Positions 63,598 to 64,000 of a DNA stretch of 64,000 nt are shown here, piece after piece (the stretch's first letter is position 1; every line of letters begins with the position of its first letter). The DNA is from Agarophyton chilense (lineage: Eukaryota; Rhodophyta; Florideophyceae; Gracilariales; Gracilariaceae). The position numbers and the translations under genes were made by a program. Below the pieces are notes generated by a model. That model ran no database searches and had not been told where the DNA came from. It saw only the letters and a list, made by a program, of their open reading frames with translations. The DNA is taken from contig JARGXX010000007.1 in NCBI GenBank assembly GCA_030374765.1, positions 620,001 through 684,000 of the forward strand. The letters are read 5' to 3'.

Positions 63598-64000
63598 TGT
63601 AGGACAATGCCCCCAAGGGGGAAAACCTACGAAGACGTCCGTATCTTCCTCGCACGAGGTAACCGGCGCTGTAGAGCCCTCCCAGAGATCGGCGCGCAAT
63701 GCCGGGTGTAAGCCGGAGCCGAACCGTCGCGACGGGCGCAGGGAGGCTTAAAGAAGCCGAGAATATCCGCCGAAGCGGTGCTTGCGTATCCTCTGAAGAG
63801 GCAAACCCCACGAGAGTGCCGAGCACGACAGGTGTCAGTGCGAGCCGCAAGAGTGGGAATTGCCCAATAAAGGGGAGGAAAAGGGAAGGAAAATGGGAAC
63901 GGAGGCAAGAGGGCGAGGTTGACTACGAGTCGCAAGAGGGGACTCGGGAATAGCCGGCACTGCCGGGTGTAGCAACCCGTATACACGGGCGGAACCACGA
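63598..64000. repeat. Start of another LTR, related to the Gypsy-3 LTR, cut by window end
   Basis: Begins TGTAGGACAATGC and shares with the Gypsy-3 LTR the motifs ACGAAGA-GT-CG, ATCTTCCTC and CGGGTGTAAG in the same order. It continues past the window, so the element and its strand are unknown. Confidence 0.6.

Noticed and set aside
1-64000. C-to-T mutation bias such as repeat-induced point mutation.
   Set aside because: The changes seen include G-to-T, A-to-C and indels, and the Gypsy-1 repeats stay almost identical, unlike a RIP-affected locus. I could not count dinucleotides.

Overview
The window is eukaryotic and made almost entirely of transposable elements. There are LTR retrotransposons of both main orders: Ty1/copia (integrase before reverse transcriptase) and Ty3/gypsy chromoviruses (reverse transcriptase before integrase, with a C-terminal chromodomain). 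There is also a pogo-like DNA transposase remnant and a short broken gene I cannot name. I see no rRNA, tRNA, CRISPR array or convincing intact host gene. The species cannot be read from the sequence. Copia-3 resembles the GalEA/PyRE1G1-type copia elements known from aquatic animals and red algae, so a red alga is a reasonable guess. An oomycete-like genome is the main alternative.

Layout. Copia-1 (1-2402, minus) is a broken copia element cut off by the window edge. Copia-2 (3165-9686, plus) has two LTRs and a broken gag-pol. Gypsy-1 (9874-30542, coding on minus) is a tandem dimer, LTR-internal-LTR-internal-LTR, with three LTRs of exactly 1179 bp and one 5-bp target duplication (ACACT) around the whole array. 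Copia-2 and Gypsy-1 both interrupt the same unrecognised Cys-rich reading frame (pieces at 3051-3164, 9687-9873 and from 30543). From 30783 to 34423 there is no recognisable gene, only a degenerate repeat tract. Copia-3 (34424-50801, minus) is a GalEA-like copia split by a nested chromovirus, Gypsy-2 (37929-48017, minus). A pogo-like transposase gene (51345-52090 and 63077-63433, plus) is split by a third chromovirus, Gypsy-3 (52091-63076, minus). An LTR related to that of Gypsy-3 starts at 63598 and leaves the window.

How the parts work together. Each chromovirus has Gag, protease, RT/RNase H, integrase and chromodomain on the minus strand. In the space between pol and the 3' LTR, where retroviruses keep env, each carries a long protein on the opposite (plus) strand. 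The three antisense proteins differ widely in sequence but share ordered motifs, so they form one family. Antisense ORFs at this place are known in some plant gypsy elements; I do not recognise this family. It is the best candidate here for an undescribed function. All three chromoviruses also share the same primer-binding site. Only Gypsy-1 keeps an uninterrupted pol with every catalytic residue, in both copies. The other elements have frameshifts, stops or lost catalytic residues.

History. The middle LTR of Gypsy-1 is a clean chimera of the two outer LTRs (10 diagnostic sites of one type, then 11 of the other). This is the footprint of unequal recombination between LTRs after insertion. The outer LTRs differ at about 1.8% of sites but the two internal copies at only about 0.15%, so the duplication is much younger than the insertion. 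All counts were made by eye.
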